This document shows positions 26,016 through 35,932 of a DNA stretch of 64,000 nt, piece after piece. The notes beneath the pieces are model-generated. The model had not been told where the DNA came from and did no database searches. It saw nothing but the letters and a program-made list of their open reading frames with translations. Both the position numbers and the translations under genes were made by a program. The number at the start of each line of letters is the position of its first letter. The stretch's first letter is position 1. The DNA is from CAWIVH01 sp963839475 (GTDB lineage Bacteria; Acidobacteriota; UBA6911). Location of the stretch: positions 806,001-870,000 of the forward strand of contig CAWIVH010000013.1 of the NCBI GenBank assembly GCA_963839475.1, given 5' to 3'.

Positions 26016-26234
26016 TCATTTTTTGATTTTCACCTTCGCTGGTTTGATTCGCGAGCGGCTTTTCCCGCCTTTCTCGTCGAGGGAATACAAATGGTACAGA
26101 CAGTCCGGCCCCAGGAGTTGGGCGGCGCGTTGGTGTGGGAGCTTCAGTTTGCCTGAAAGGATCAGCTGCCGGTAGCGATATCTTTTGCGCAATTCTTCGG
26201 CAGTTTCTTCGCACGAAAACTCTGCATCGGCCAT
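26016..26234 (-). CDS. Small hypothetical protein
   Basis: A 72-residue, very basic protein (ending in a Lys-rich tail) with no recognised family. The ATG at 26234 has a GAGG sequence about six bases upstream. The start of the DsbD-type gene lies on the same strand and its stop is 58 bases before this start, so the two may be cotranscribed. The composition, with a charged helix of EELRKRYRYRQLILSGKLKL, looks protein-like. It could also be a chance frame. Confidence 0.4.
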   Translation of the reverse strand: MADAEFSCEETAEELRKRYRYRQLILSGKLKLPHQRAAQLLGPDCLYHLYSLDEKGGKSRSRIKPAKVKIKK

Positions 26235-26292
26235 TGCCTGCCTCGATGTCCAATTTGCAAGGGGGAAGGGCTTCGCTTTCAACCTGCCTGGA

Positions 26293-28308
26293 TTAAAGCG
26301 CGCCGGAAGTGCTTTTCAAGAATCGAAGGAACTCCTCCGGCTTCCGCGTCATTCCCGGGAATGTGGCAATTTTCCTGCCTTCTGAATCCAATATCGCATA
26401 CAGGGGAAGGGCCACCGTACCAAACTGTTCCTTTTGATACCTCTGGTTCTCCTCGTACTGTTTCCCCTCGCCGTCGGTGTAAAGCTGCAACCGGACATAT
26501 TTTTCCAGTTCTGAATGAACTGCAGGAAGGGTGAATATGTTCGCCTCCATCCACCGGCAGTTGGTGCAGGTATAGCCCGTAAAGTCGACAAAAACGAGCT
26601 TTTTCTGTTGCTTTGCCTGCGTCAGCGCGGCGTCCAAGGTGGTATTCCAGGTTAGTTCCTGCCCGCGAAGTCCGGCTCCCGTCAGGGTGCTTGCGCCGGC
26701 AGTCCGGGGAGGAAGGAAGGCATCCAGCTCTCCAAGACTTCCTCCGATCAAGCCCGTGAACAGGTAAAATCCCAATGCGAGAAATGCCATCGACCAGAGC
26801 ATGCGTGCGACCCCGATGCTTTGGACCGGCGAATCGTGCGGCAGGCTGAACTTTCCGAGGAGATAAACGGCTGCCAGCACTGCGATCGCAAGCCAGATCG
26901 AGAGCACGACCTCACGGGTGAAGATCCGCCAATTCCAAACGAGATCCACATTCGATACAAATTTCATCGCCGCGGCGATCTCTAGGAATCCCATGGTTAC
27001 TTTCACGCTGTTCAGCCATCCGCCGCTTTTCGGCAGTGCCGTCAGCATATGGGGGACCAGGGCGAGTACGAAAAAGGGCAAGGCGAATACCGTCGAGAAG
27101 CCCAGCATGCCTAAGGCCGGCCAGAGCCAGTCACCCTGGGATGTGGCAACCAGCACAGTTCCGACAAAAGGCACCGTGCATGTGAAGCTGGTTAGGGTGA
27201 ACGTCAATCCCATGAGCAGCGTGGGAATATACCCGCTGCCTTCACTCTTCCGGGTTAATTGGGTGAGGACGCTCGAAGGCACGCCGATCTGGTAAAGTCC
27301 AAACAGGTTGAGTGCGAAGCCGACAAAGATCGCGGTGATAAGTATATTGACCCAGGGGTTGGCAGCAAACTGGTTGATACCGGTCGCTCCCAGCAGAGCC
27401 GCCAGTCCCAGCCCGAGGCCGGTGAAGGTGAAAATGATCCCGCCGCAATATACGAGGGCGTGGCTGATCCCGGATCCCTTCCGATTCTCCGCACCTTTGG
27501 TGAAGTATGACACCGTGATCGGAATCATGGGGAATACACAAGGAGTCGCAAGCGAGATGGCGCCCATCGTCATCGCCAGCCACAAATAAGGCCAAAAACC
27601 GCTGGAACGTGCCTGCTGCACCTCAGCCTGGGTTCCGGCGGGCGCGACCGGAGCGGCGGGCGCCGGAGAGGCCGAAACGGTTGTCGCTCGTGCAGCATCT
27701 GGTTTGGGTTCGGTTTGAGGGCCTGTTTCAGCGGCTGCGGTCTCCGGCTTTATAGGACTTTTTCCCTCCGGTTCTTTTGTGGCCGCAGCCGTGACGGATG
27801 AGGCCGGAGCCTTCTCTCCCTTCGCTTCGATCTTGATCTTGACAGGGATTGGAACCTTGGTGGGCGGGAGGCACATGGTGTCATTGCAGACCTGGTATAT
27901 CGCCTGAATCCTGGCCTCATACTCGCCGGGTTTGGCGTTGGGTGATACGCTCAGCTTAAGCCAGAAATTAGCTGCTTCCGCGAAATATTCAGTTTCTATT
28001 CCGAAATTCGGGTCAAATTGAGAATGCGGCGGAGACTGGCGAACAGAGCCCACGGATTGGAAGGGATCTCCCGAAATGAGCGCGATCCTGGTGGGATTTG
28101 GACCTCCTGGAGGAGTCGTGGTGGAATAGAGGTGCCAATCGCCGTCAATCCGCGCCTCCACCTTGATTTCAATGATTTCGCCGGGTTTCACCGGTTTTGC
28201 CGGAGCTGCGGCCGCCCAATGGACCGGCGACTGGCCGGGGGCCTGAGGGAAAGCCGGAATGGGCATATAAAGCATTATCAGAGCCAGGATCTGTTTAATG
28301 TTTTTCAT
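26293..28308 (-). CDS. DsbD-type thiol:disulfide interchange protein
   Basis: The roughly 671-residue protein has a signal peptide (MKNIKQILALIMLYMPIPAF), an N-terminal extracytoplasmic beta domain to about residue 155 with a Cys pair (CNDTMC), an Ala/Pro linker, a central eight-helix DsbD/CcdA-like membrane domain from about 235 to 510, and a C-terminal thioredoxin-like domain with CTNC at about 575. The family passes electrons from cytoplasmic thioredoxin to the periplasm. ATG 28308 is chosen over an upstream TTG. It may serve cytochrome c maturation or disulfide repair; no partners are adjacent. Confidence 0.9.
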   Translation of the reverse strand: MKNIKQILALIMLYMPIPAFPQAPGQSPVHWAAAAPAKPVKPGEIIEIKVEARIDGDWHLYSTTTPPGGPNPTRIALISGDPFQSVGSVRQSPPHSQFDPNFGIETEYFAEAANFWLKLSVSPNAKPGEYEARIQAIYQVCNDTMCLPPTKVPIPVKIKIEAKGEKAPASSVTAAATKEPEGKSPIKPETAAAETGPQTEPKPDAARATTVSASPAPAAPVAPAGTQAEVQQARSSGFWPYLWLAMTMGAISLATPCVFPMIPITVSYFTKGAENRKGSGISHALVYCGGIIFTFTGLGLGLAALLGATGINQFAANPWVNILITAIFVGFALNLFGLYQIGVPSSVLTQLTRKSEGSGYIPTLLMGLTFTLTSFTCTVPFVGTVLVATSQGDWLWPALGMLGFSTVFALPFFVLALVPHMLTALPKSGGWLNSVKVTMGFLEIAAAMKFVSNVDLVWNWRIFTREVVLSIWLAIAVLAAVYLLGKFSLPHDSPVQSIGVARMLWSMAFLALGFYLFTGLIGGSLGELDAFLPPRTAGASTLTGAGLRGQELTWNTTLDAALTQAKQQKKLVFVDFTGYTCTNCRWMEANIFTLPAVHSELEKYVRLQLYTDGEGKQYEENQRYQKEQFGTVALPLYAILDSEGRKIATFPGMTRKPEEFLRFLKSTSGAL

Positions 28309-28565
28309 AGCCAAAATAAAATACCACGAGCGCAAGACAGCACGGGGGGCAAAATCTGAAGGATGCCCGGTTCGGCCTGCTGCGCCGAAACAAAGGCTCC
28401 ACCTGGGGATTGCGGTAGGCTATAGTTATATTCCAGTCGAACAAACCAAGGCCTGGTCCGGAATCCATGCGGTCTGCCTCTTCCGGCGTTTCTTGATCAG
28501 GGCGCCGGCTGGTGGACGGTTGCATCGCCGCATAATTCCGTGCCGGCAAATTGAGGAGTGTCCGC

Positions 28566-28934
28566 GTGCGTCCTTTGATGCCATCCGTGGTAAAGCGTGT
28601 CAGCCCGAGACAGACCGACATTAGCTGGTCGGACGGTCATATGAGCTCATATCCCTCGTGGTATTTGCGCGAGAAGTGCCCTTGCGCTTCCTGCGTTGAG
28701 GAATTCACCGGAGTGCGCCGTATCCAGCACGGGACGATTCCTGCGAGCCTGGAGCGAACAGGGGTGTCGGCGGTTGGCAATTACGCGCTTCACTTCGAGT
28801 GGAGTGACAACCACTCCACAGGAATCTACACTTTCGATTTTCTCCGCAAAATCTGTCCTTGCTCCGAATGCCTTCCCGAAGGGCTGGATGAGCCGCCAGA
28901 ACAGGTGCTGAAGCCGGGCGCCTTCGAGGTCTGA
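28566..28934 (+). CDS. DUF971 domain protein
   Basis: A 122-residue protein with a DUF971 domain, the fold that also forms the N-terminus of gamma-butyrobetaine hydroxylase. The core motif SYPSWYLREKCPCASCVEE is typical, and a second CPCSEC occurs near the end (residues 97-102). The repeated C-x-C-x-x-C pattern suggests metal or Fe-S binding. The start is taken as GTG 28566 because AGGAG lies seven bases before it. The APC permease gene begins three bases after its stop. Confidence 0.75.
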   Translation: MRPLMPSVVKRVSPRQTDISWSDGHMSSYPSWYLREKCPCASCVEEFTGVRRIQHGTIPASLERTGVSAVGNYALHFEWSDNHSTGIYTFDFLRKICPCSECLPEGLDEPPEQVLKPGAFEV

Positions 28935-28937
28935 GCG

Positions 28938-30306
28938 GTGGCAGGCGAGAAGCAGTTGATCCGTGCCGCCGGGCGGTGGGATCTGACGGCTTTGGCGATC
29001 AATGGCCTCATCGGGTCCGCGATTTTCGGACTCCCGGCCAGTGTAGCCCAGTTGGCGGGTTCCTCGAGCGTTCTTGCCTGCCTTTTGTGCGGCGGCATCG
29101 TCATGCTTATCGTTCTGTGCTTTGCCGAAGCCTCCAGCACATTCACCGGAACGGGTGGCCCTTACCTTTATGCCCGGGAAGCATTTGGAAACTCCCTGGG
29201 TTTCGCCGGCGGCTGGATGATGTACCTCGCCCGCGTCTCCGCCTTCGCCGCGAACATCAATCTGCTGGTATCCTACTTAGGGTACTTTGAGCCTGCCGCC
29301 AGGCAGATGCTGCCGAGGGCTGCGGTCATGGTGCTGGTAACGGCGACTTTTTGCGCCGTCAATGTCCGGGGTGTGCGCCACGGTGCGATCGTGGGAGATC
29401 TTCTGGCTGCCGCAAAGATGGTGCCCCTCCTCGCATTCGTCGCAGTCGGACTATTCACGCTGAAACCCGATTGGCTGGGCCGAGTGGAAGCGCCTCCGAG
29501 CCCTGATTTCGGCCAGGCAGTCCTGCTTTATGTATTTGCCTTCACAGGATTCGAATATGCCGCCATTCCCGCGGGCGAGGCATTGCAGCCGCGCAGGCAC
29601 CTTCCGTTTGCCATGCTTGCCGCGTTGTGCTGCGCCTGCTTCCTTTATACGGGAATCCAGGTCGTCTGCCTGGGCCACCTCCCAGGGCTCGCACGATCGC
29701 AGACGGCCATGGCCGATGCTGCCGTTCAATTCTGGGGGCCGATGGGCGGTAGCCTGATTGCCGCAACCGCCGTTGTTTCAATCCTGGGAAATCTAAGCGC
29801 CATGGTGCTGATCTCGCCGCGCCTCACCTTCGCGCTTGCGGAAGACCAGTCCTTGCCGGGACCCTTGGCTAACCTGCACCCGCGGTACCGCACCCCTCAT
29901 GTTTCGATTCTTGTTTATGGGGCACTGACGCTTGTTGCTGGCCCTGAGCGGAACATTTGTGGGACTGGTGCGAATCAGTGCCGTTGCCCGCGTTATTCCG
30001 TATGCTCTGACTTGCCTCGCCGTCCCGAGACTGCGCGCCAGGCATCGGGAAGATCCGGAACGATTCCGGTTGTGGGGCGGCAGGGCCGTCCCCCTGCTTG
30101 CCGTGATTCTATGCATCTGGCTTTTATCTCAGAGCAAGCCCGGCGATATACTGGCAGCTGCAGCAGCCCTTGTGGTGGGTTATGCTATTCGGGCGGCGAT
30201 CCAAGCGCCTCAGCGGATATGGCCTCGAATCCGGCCGGGATCGAACTCGACCAAAGCAGCCGCCATTCAGCCCCGTGACGATGGGCCAGGAGATTGTGAG
30301 CCATGA
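28938..30306 (+). pseudogene. APC-family amino acid permease, frameshifted
   Basis: The frame from GTG 28938 encodes about 330 residues of an amino acid/polyamine permease with a typical first helix (LTALAINGLIGSAIFGLPASVAQLAG) and further membrane segments. It then enters a second frame at about 29929-29937: the first frame turns into non-membrane sequence, while the other continues GTFVGLVRISAVARVIPYAL and the last helices to a stop at 30306. That stop overlaps the metH start as ATGA, which supports the second frame as the true C-terminus. One extra base (or two missing) explains the break. It may be a sequencing error or a recent inactivation. Confidence 0.8.
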
Positions 30307-33300
30307 TAGAAGCTAAGCGCACAGAGAACCGGATTGCCGATCTCATCGCGGAGCGCATTTTAGTTCTTGACGGCGCCATGGGGACCATGATCCAGCGCTA
30401 CCGCCTCGATGAAAGCGGATATCGAGGACGTCGATTTGCCGGTACTTCGCGCGATCTGCGCGGCAACAATGACCTGCTTTCGCTCACGCAGCCCCAAATC
30501 ATCGCTGAGATCCACCGCCAATATCTCGATGCCGGCGCGGATATCATCGAAACCAACACCTTCAATGCCACTTCGATCTCGCTGGCTGATTACGGGATGG
30601 AAGACCTGGTATACGAGCTGAATTTATCATCCGCCCAGCTTGCCCGGTCGGTGGTGAACGATTTCCAGGCTCACTCACCAGGGCCTTCGCGTTTCATTGC
30701 CGGGGCGCTCGGGCCGACCAATAAGACGGCTTCCATGTCGCCGGACGTCAACAATCCTGCCTTCCGGGCCGTAAGCTTTGACGACCTGGTCCGGGCCTAT
30801 TCCGAGCAGGCCTTCGGCCTGATTGACGGCGGCGTAGATCTTCTGCTGGTCGAGACGGTCTTCGACACCTTGAATGCAAAAGCTGCGCTTTTTGCCATCG
30901 AAAGCTGCTTTGAAAAAAAAGGATTCAGACTGCCCGTCATGCTATCGGTCACCATCACCGACGCCAGCGGGAGGACGCTATCCGGACAAACGCCGGAGGC
31001 TTTTTGGAATTCCGTTTCCCATTTTCCGCTTTTGAGCGTCGGAATCAACTGCGCCCTCGGCGCCCGTGACATGCGGCCCTATATCGAGGAGCTCTCCTCC
31101 TTGGTGCCGGTCTATTTGAGCTGCTACCCCAATGCCGGGCTGCCCAACGAATTCGGTGCCTACGAGCAGAGTCCACAGGAGATGGCAGCCTTGATTGGCG
31201 AATTTGCGGCCAACGGTTGGCTGAATGTGGCAGGAGGCTGCTGCGGAACAACGCCGGACCACATTCGCGCCATAGCGGAAGCCGTCAGTTCCTGCAGGCC
31301 GCGGGTGCCTGCCCGGCCAGAACCCTACACGCGGCTCAGCGGGCTTGAATCGCTTACGCTGAGGCCGGAAACCAACTTCGTCAACATCGGGGAGCGCACG
31401 AATGTCACCGGTTCACCGCGATTCGCGCGGCTGATTTTGACCGGTCAATATGAGGAGGCGGTTGCGGTCGCGCGGCAGCAAGTGGAGGGTGGAGCTCAGA
31501 TTATTGATGTCTGCATGGATGAAGGAATGCTGGAATCCGAAAAGGCGATGACCACATTCCTCAACTTGATCGCCGCTGAGCCCGATGTGGCCAGAGTCCC
31601 GGTCATGATCGACAGTTCTAAATGGTCCGTGATCGAGGCCGGATTGAAATGTCTTCAAGGCAAGGGAATAGTAAATTCTCTAAGCCTGAAGGAAGGCGAG
31701 GCTGCTTTCAAAGAACACGCCCGCCTGGCGCGGAAGTACGGCGCCGCTGTGGTGGTCATGGCGTTCGACGAAGGGGGACAGGCGGTTACTGTCGAGCACA
31801 AGTTAGCCGTATGCACCCGCGCCTACAAAATATTAACCGAAGAGTTAGGTTTTCCCGCTCAAGACATAATCTTCGATCCTAACGTGCTGACTGTCGGAAC
31901 GGGGATGGAGGAGCACAACAACTACTCCTTGGCTTTTATCGGGGCAACCAGGGAGATCAAGCGCGCTCTGCCGCACTGCAAAGTGAGCGGGGGCATCAGC
32001 AACATTTCCTTTTCCTTCCGCGGTAACAATCCGGTACGAGAAGCCATGCACTCGGCGTTCCTGTACCATGCCATACAAGCCGGCCTTGATATGGGGATTG
32101 TGAACGCCGGGCAGCTTGCGGTTTATGAAGAAATCCCCTCGGATCTGCTCGTGCTGGTCGAAGATGTGCTTCTGAATCGTCGTCCTGACGCCACGGAGAG
32201 ACTCATACGCTATGCTGAATCCGTGAAGAGGGAGGGCAAAGCCGAAGTCCGTGAGGACGCCTGGAGGCAGGCTTCGATTGAAGAGCGGTTGTCCCATGCC
32301 CTGGTCAAAGGATGGACCGACCACATAGAAGCCGACATCGAAGAGGCGCGCTTGAAATATAGCCGTGCGCTGGCGGTGATTGAAGGGCCGCTCATGGCAG
32401 GCATGAATCACGTGGGTGAGCTTTTCGGCTCGGGCAAAATGTTTCTGCCGCAAGTTGTTAAGAGTGCTCGGGTCATGAAAAAGGCGGTCGCTTGTCTGCT
32501 ACCCTTTATGGAATCGGAAGGCGATGGCGGTTCCCCGGTTGGTAAGCAGGGGAAGGTGTTGCTCGCAACCGTCAAGGGCGACGTGCATGATATCGGGAAA
32601 AATATCGTCGCCGTGGTGCTTGCCTGCAACAATTACGAGGTGATCGATCTCGGTGTCATGGTTTCATGCGAGAAAATCCTGAAATCGGCGCGTGAGCGGG
32701 GAGTCGACCTGATCGGCCTCAGCGGTCTCATTACCCCTTCCCTCGATGAAATGGTGCATGTGGCCGCCGAGTTGAATCGAGGCGGTTTTGCGATTCCCCT
32801 GCTCATCGGAGGAGCAACAACCAGCAAAGCGCACACCGCGGTCAAAATCGCCCCGGCCTATTCCCAGCCGGTAGTGCATGTGTTGGATGCATCGCGTGCC
32901 GTTCCAGTGGCCGGGGCTTTGATCAACCCCGGCCAGAAGGCTGACTTCGCCGAGGCCAACAGATTGGAACAGGAAGCGATCCGCGAATCCCACAGGGGCA
33001 AAACCCCGCTGAGGGCTCAGCTCCCGCTTGCAGCAGCGCGTGAGCGGGCAGCGCGGATTGAATGGGACGGCAAGGACATCCCCTGCCCGAATTTTCTGGG
33101 TATTCGCACACTCGAAGATTTCCCGATCGAACAGATAAGTTCGTTCATCGATTGGACTCCATTTTTTCATGCCTGGGAACTGCGAGGGCAGTTCCCTCGG
33201 TTGCTGGACGATCCGGGGACAGGGCCTCGCGCAAAGGAACTCTGGGAGGATGCCCGGCGGCTTCTGGACCGGATCATCAGCAACCGGCTACTGGGGGCGC

Positions 33301-33998
33301 GTGCTGTGTATGGATTCTTTCCTGCAAATAGTGTCGGCGACGACATCGAAGTGTATGCCGAAGATAGATCGTCAATAGTCGCTGTCTTTCGAACTCTGAG
33401 GCAGCAGACAGAGAAGCCGGAAGGACAACCCAACCTTGCCTTGGCCGATTTCATTGCTTCGCGCCAGTCCGGATTTGAAGATCATTTAGGCGCTTTCGTG
33501 CTCACGGCAGGGCTTGGGCTCGAGTCGCTCTGCCGGGAATTTGAAAAAGACCATGACGACTACAATTCCATCATGGCCAAAGCTCTCGCGGACCGGCTGG
33601 CGGAGGCCTTTGCCGAGCTCCTCCATCGCCGTGTTCGTGAAGAGTGGGGATATGGGAGGGCCGAAGCCCTGAGTCTCGAGGACCTGATTCACGAACGGTA
33701 CCGCGGAATCCGACCGGCGCCGGGCTACCCTGCCTGCCCCGATCACAGTGAAAAGCGAACCCTGTTTGATCTGCTTCAAGCTGAAGAGCGCACCGGCGTG
33801 ACTCTCACGGAGAACTTCGCCATGTGGCCAGCCAGTTCGATCAGCGGCCTTTATTTCGCCCACCCGGAAGCTCGCTATTTTGCTGTCGGAAAAATCGGCC
33901 GGGACCAGGCGATCGATTATTCAAGGCGCAAAGGGATGGACCTTCGCGAGGTGGAGCGCTGGCTGGCTCCCAATCTTTCCTATGATCCCGCGGGTTAA
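30303..33998 (+). CDS. metH: Cobalamin-dependent methionine synthase
   Basis: MetH transfers the methyl group of methyl-tetrahydrofolate to homocysteine through bound cobalamin. The 1231-residue protein has all four modules: homocysteine-binding domain (residues 1 to about 330, with zinc ligands in GINCALG and GGCCGTT), pterin-binding domain (about 355-620, with NIGERTNVTGS), B12-binding domain with GDVHDIGKNIV at about 765, and C-terminal AdoMet-dependent reactivation domain with RPAPGYPACPDHSEK. Full length matches E. coli. The start overlaps the permease frame by four bases. No cobalamin riboswitch is seen upstream. Confidence 0.98.
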   Translation: MIEAKRTENRIADLIAERILVLDGAMGTMIQRYRLDESGYRGRRFAGTSRDLRGNNDLLSLTQPQIIAEIHRQYLDAGADIIETNTFNATSISLADYGMEDLVYELNLSSAQLARSVVNDFQAHSPGPSRFIAGALGPTNKTASMSPDVNNPAFRAVSFDDLVRAYSEQAFGLIDGGVDLLLVETVFDTLNAKAALFAIESCFEKKGFRLPVMLSVTITDASGRTLSGQTPEAFWNSVSHFPLLSVGINCALGARDMRPYIEELSSLVPVYLSCYPNAGLPNEFGAYEQSPQEMAALIGEFAANGWLNVAGGCCGTTPDHIRAIAEAVSSCRPRVPARPEPYTRLSGLESLTLRPETNFVNIGERTNVTGSPRFARLILTGQYEEAVAVARQQVEGGAQIIDVCMDEGMLESEKAMTTFLNLIAAEPDVARVPVMIDSSKWSVIEAGLKCLQGKGIVNSLSLKEGEAAFKEHARLARKYGAAVVVMAFDEGGQAVTVEHKLAVCTRAYKILTEELGFPAQDIIFDPNVLTVGTGMEEHNNYSLAFIGATREIKRALPHCKVSGGISNISFSFRGNNPVREAMHSAFLYHAIQAGLDMGIVNAGQLAVYEEIPSDLLVLVEDVLLNRRPDATERLIRYAESVKREGKAEVREDAWRQASIEERLSHALVKGWTDHIEADIEEARLKYSRALAVIEGPLMAGMNHVGELFGSGKMFLPQVVKSARVMKKAVACLLPFMESEGDGGSPVGKQGKVLLATVKGDVHDIGKNIVAVVLACNNYEVIDLGVMVSCEKILKSARERGVDLIGLSGLITPSLDEMVHVAAELNRGGFAIPLLIGGATTSKAHTAVKIAPAYSQPVVHVLDASRAVPVAGALINPGQKADFAEANRLEQEAIRESHRGKTPLRAQLPLAAARERAARIEWDGKDIPCPNFLGIRTLEDFPIEQISSFIDWTPFFHAWELRGQFPRLLDDPGTGPRAKELWEDARRLLDRIISNRLLGARAVYGFFPANSVGDDIEVYAEDRSSIVAVFRTLRQQTEKPEGQPNLALADFIASRQSGFEDHLGAFVLTAGLGLESLCREFEKDHDDYNSIMAKALADRLAEAFAELLHRRVREEWGYGRAEALSLEDLIHERYRGIRPAPGYPACPDHSEKRTLFDLLQAEERTGVTLTENFAMWPASSISGLYFAHPEARYFAVGKIGRDQAIDYSRRKGMDLREVERWLAPNLSYDPAG

Positions 33999-34013
33999 GC
34001 CTCTCCTGCGGCG

Positions 34014-34859
34014 TTATCGAAAGCGGTTCAGAAACTTCGACAATCTGCTGTTGTATTCCGGGCCGGCGGCCCAGGGGAGATCATTGTGACCCGCTCCGGA
34101 AACCTCCCAGTATTCCTTGGGTTCCGATGCCAATTCGAACAGCTTCCTGCCCAATCGCAGCGGCACGATTTCGTCGATATCTCCATGAATCAGCAGCTTC
34201 GGGCAGGCAAGATTCGGGATCTTGGCGGCCGAATCAAAATGGAACCCAAAGAGCGGCTGCAGGAGTCCTATCGGGAGCAAGGTCTTCGCCATGTCGCGCA
34301 TGGAGGTGAATGTCGATTGAAGAATAAGGCCATCCACTCGCCGTCGTGACGCCAGGTCGACGGCCACGGCGCCTCCCAGGGATTCCCCCACGACCACCAG
34401 CTTCCCGCCCTTGCTCCCATATTGTTGATCCCACCACCGATAGGAGGCTTCGGCATCGAGGTACAATCCCTTCTCGTGCGGTGAGCCGCTACTCCTCCCG
34501 TATCCACGGTAGTCGATGATCCAAATGTTGGCCGGCAGAGCGTGGAGCATCCCGATCCAGGGAATGCGGTGCTCAAGATTTCCGGCGTTTCCATGGAATA
34601 CGAGCAGGGTGACGTTGGAGCCTTCCGAAGGCACAAACCAACCGTTCAAGCGGACGCCATCGTCTGTGTCAAAGTAGACGTCCTGAAAGGGAAGACCGAT
34701 CTGTGACGGATTGGCGTGGATTTCCCGGGTGGGATAGTAGACGAACCTGCGTTCCACGATTCGCGGATTCATAAACAGCAAAGCCCCGGCCAGTACGATC
34801 ACAGTCAGAGGCCAGTGCCGGAGGGCAAATCCCAGGATTCTTTTCCCCGCCTGCCTCAT
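34014..34859 (-). CDS. Membrane-anchored alpha/beta hydrolase
   Basis: A 281-residue serine hydrolase with an N-terminal hydrophobic helix (HWPLTVIVLAGALLF), then the alpha/beta hydrolase core of the Bem46 type. The oxyanion segment LVFHGNAGN, the nucleophile GESLGG, the Asp in HGDIDEIVP and the His in GAGHNDLPW are all present. ATG 34859 is used; a TTG at 34895 would lengthen the protein by 12 residues. It converges with metH, 15 bases apart. Its substrate is unknown. Confidence 0.82.
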   Translation of the reverse strand: MRQAGKRILGFALRHWPLTVIVLAGALLFMNPRIVERRFVYYPTREIHANPSQIGLPFQDVYFDTDDGVRLNGWFVPSEGSNVTLLVFHGNAGNLEHRIPWIGMLHALPANIWIIDYRGYGRSSGSPHEKGLYLDAEASYRWWDQQYGSKGGKLVVVGESLGGAVAVDLASRRRVDGLILQSTFTSMRDMAKTLLPIGLLQPLFGFHFDSAAKIPNLACPKLLIHGDIDEIVPLRLGRKLFELASEPKEYWEVSGAGHNDLPWAAGPEYNSRLSKFLNRFR

Positions 34860-34991
34860 ATTTTTTTGTACCGGCGCTTGGAAATGATGCCACAATGAAC
34901 GCGATCATTTTAGCAGTGATAGTCCCGGTTCGCTCCACCAAAGGAAAAAAACCTGGCGGGATCCCGTGGCCTGGGAAGAAAGGGAGGCATC

Positions 34992-35915
34992 ATGTCGGAG
35001 GCGCGCGCGGTTGTGGCCCTGGATGTCGGCGGCACCAAGACCGCCTGCGGACTTTTTCGGCAGGATGGAACGCGCCTGTTTTATAGGGTAGTCCCGACTG
35101 CACAGACGACGCCTGAGGCCTCTGTGGAGCAGCTTGCCGGTCTTGCGGAAGAAGCCATTTCATCCTGCCCCAAAGACCACTCCGCTTGTGCGGTTGGCAT
35201 CGTCGTCCCCGGGTGGGTTGATCGGAGATCGCGCACGGTTTGGGCTCCCAACATCGCGGGCTGGGACCATATTGCTTTGGAGAGCCTCCTGGCGGCCGCA
35301 CTGCCGCTGCCCATTGTGCTCGACTCGGATCGCAGCGGGTACGTTATGGGGGAGACTTGGCTTGGTGCGGCGCGCGGCTGCCGCGATGTGGTTTTTCTCG
35401 CGGTCGGTACAGGAATAGGGGCAGGGATTGTCGCCGATGGCAGGCTGATACATGGGCGTGATGATCTGGCGGGAGCAGTCGGATGGATGGCTCTGAATCC
35501 TCAATTTCGTGACGACTATGCCAGAATGGGCTGCTTCGAAGCCGAAGCGTCCGGCAATTCCCTCGGCCGCAAGGCTGCCCGAGACTGGGCAAGAGAAGGG
35601 GGGACGGTCGGGACTGCCCAGGTGCTGATCGAAGCGGCAAAGGCCGGGGATGCTTCAGCGCTGGGGCTCGTCGAGGAGGGGGCATCCTACATCGGTATGG
35701 GAATAGCTAATATTATCAGCACCCTCAATCCGGAAATTGTAGTGCTGGGAGGAGGGTTGTTTCAAAGCGGGAAATGGCTTCTCGACCTGGTGCAGAAACA
35801 AGCGATGCGCTGGGCACAGCCCTTTGCTGCCGAGAGGGTCCGCATTGAACTCTCCTCGTTGGGTGAAGGGGCCGGACTCTGCGGTGCCGCGCGCATCGCT
35901 CTTGACAACAGCTAA
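34992..35915 (+). CDS. ROK-family sugar kinase lacking the zinc motif
   Basis: The 307-residue protein has the ATP-binding DVGGTKT at residues 10-16, the SDRSGYVMGE catalytic region (Asp), VGTGIGAGIV, and the glycine-rich LNPEIVVLGGG. ROK kinases phosphorylate glucose, N-acetylglucosamine or related sugars. The usual zinc-binding CxCGxxGC segment is reduced to a lone GC (MGCFEAEASG), and the upstream histidine of the motif is replaced by Trp in GAVGWMAL. A clear GGGAGG precedes ATG 34992. It starts a kinase-SIS-MFS cassette and the sugar is unknown. Confidence 0.85.
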   Translation: MSEARAVVALDVGGTKTACGLFRQDGTRLFYRVVPTAQTTPEASVEQLAGLAEEAISSCPKDHSACAVGIVVPGWVDRRSRTVWAPNIAGWDHIALESLLAAALPLPIVLDSDRSGYVMGETWLGAARGCRDVVFLAVGTGIGAGIVADGRLIHGRDDLAGAVGWMALNPQFRDDYARMGCFEAEASGNSLGRKAARDWAREGGTVGTAQVLIEAAKAGDASALGLVEEGASYIGMGIANIISTLNPEIVVLGGGLFQSGKWLLDLVQKQAMRWAQPFAAERVRIELSSLGEGAGLCGAARIALDNS

Positions 35916-35932
35916 GAATAATGGAGGAAAGA

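Noticed and set aside
30200..30303. Cobalamin riboswitch before metH
   Set aside because: metH starts within the upstream permease frame and no B12-box-like sequence is visible.
34895..34991. Short plus-strand frame resembling the start of a nucleotidyltransferase
   Set aside because: The similarity of AVIVPVRSTKGK to NeuA-type starts is only a dozen residues and the frame runs into the ROK gene; probably chance.
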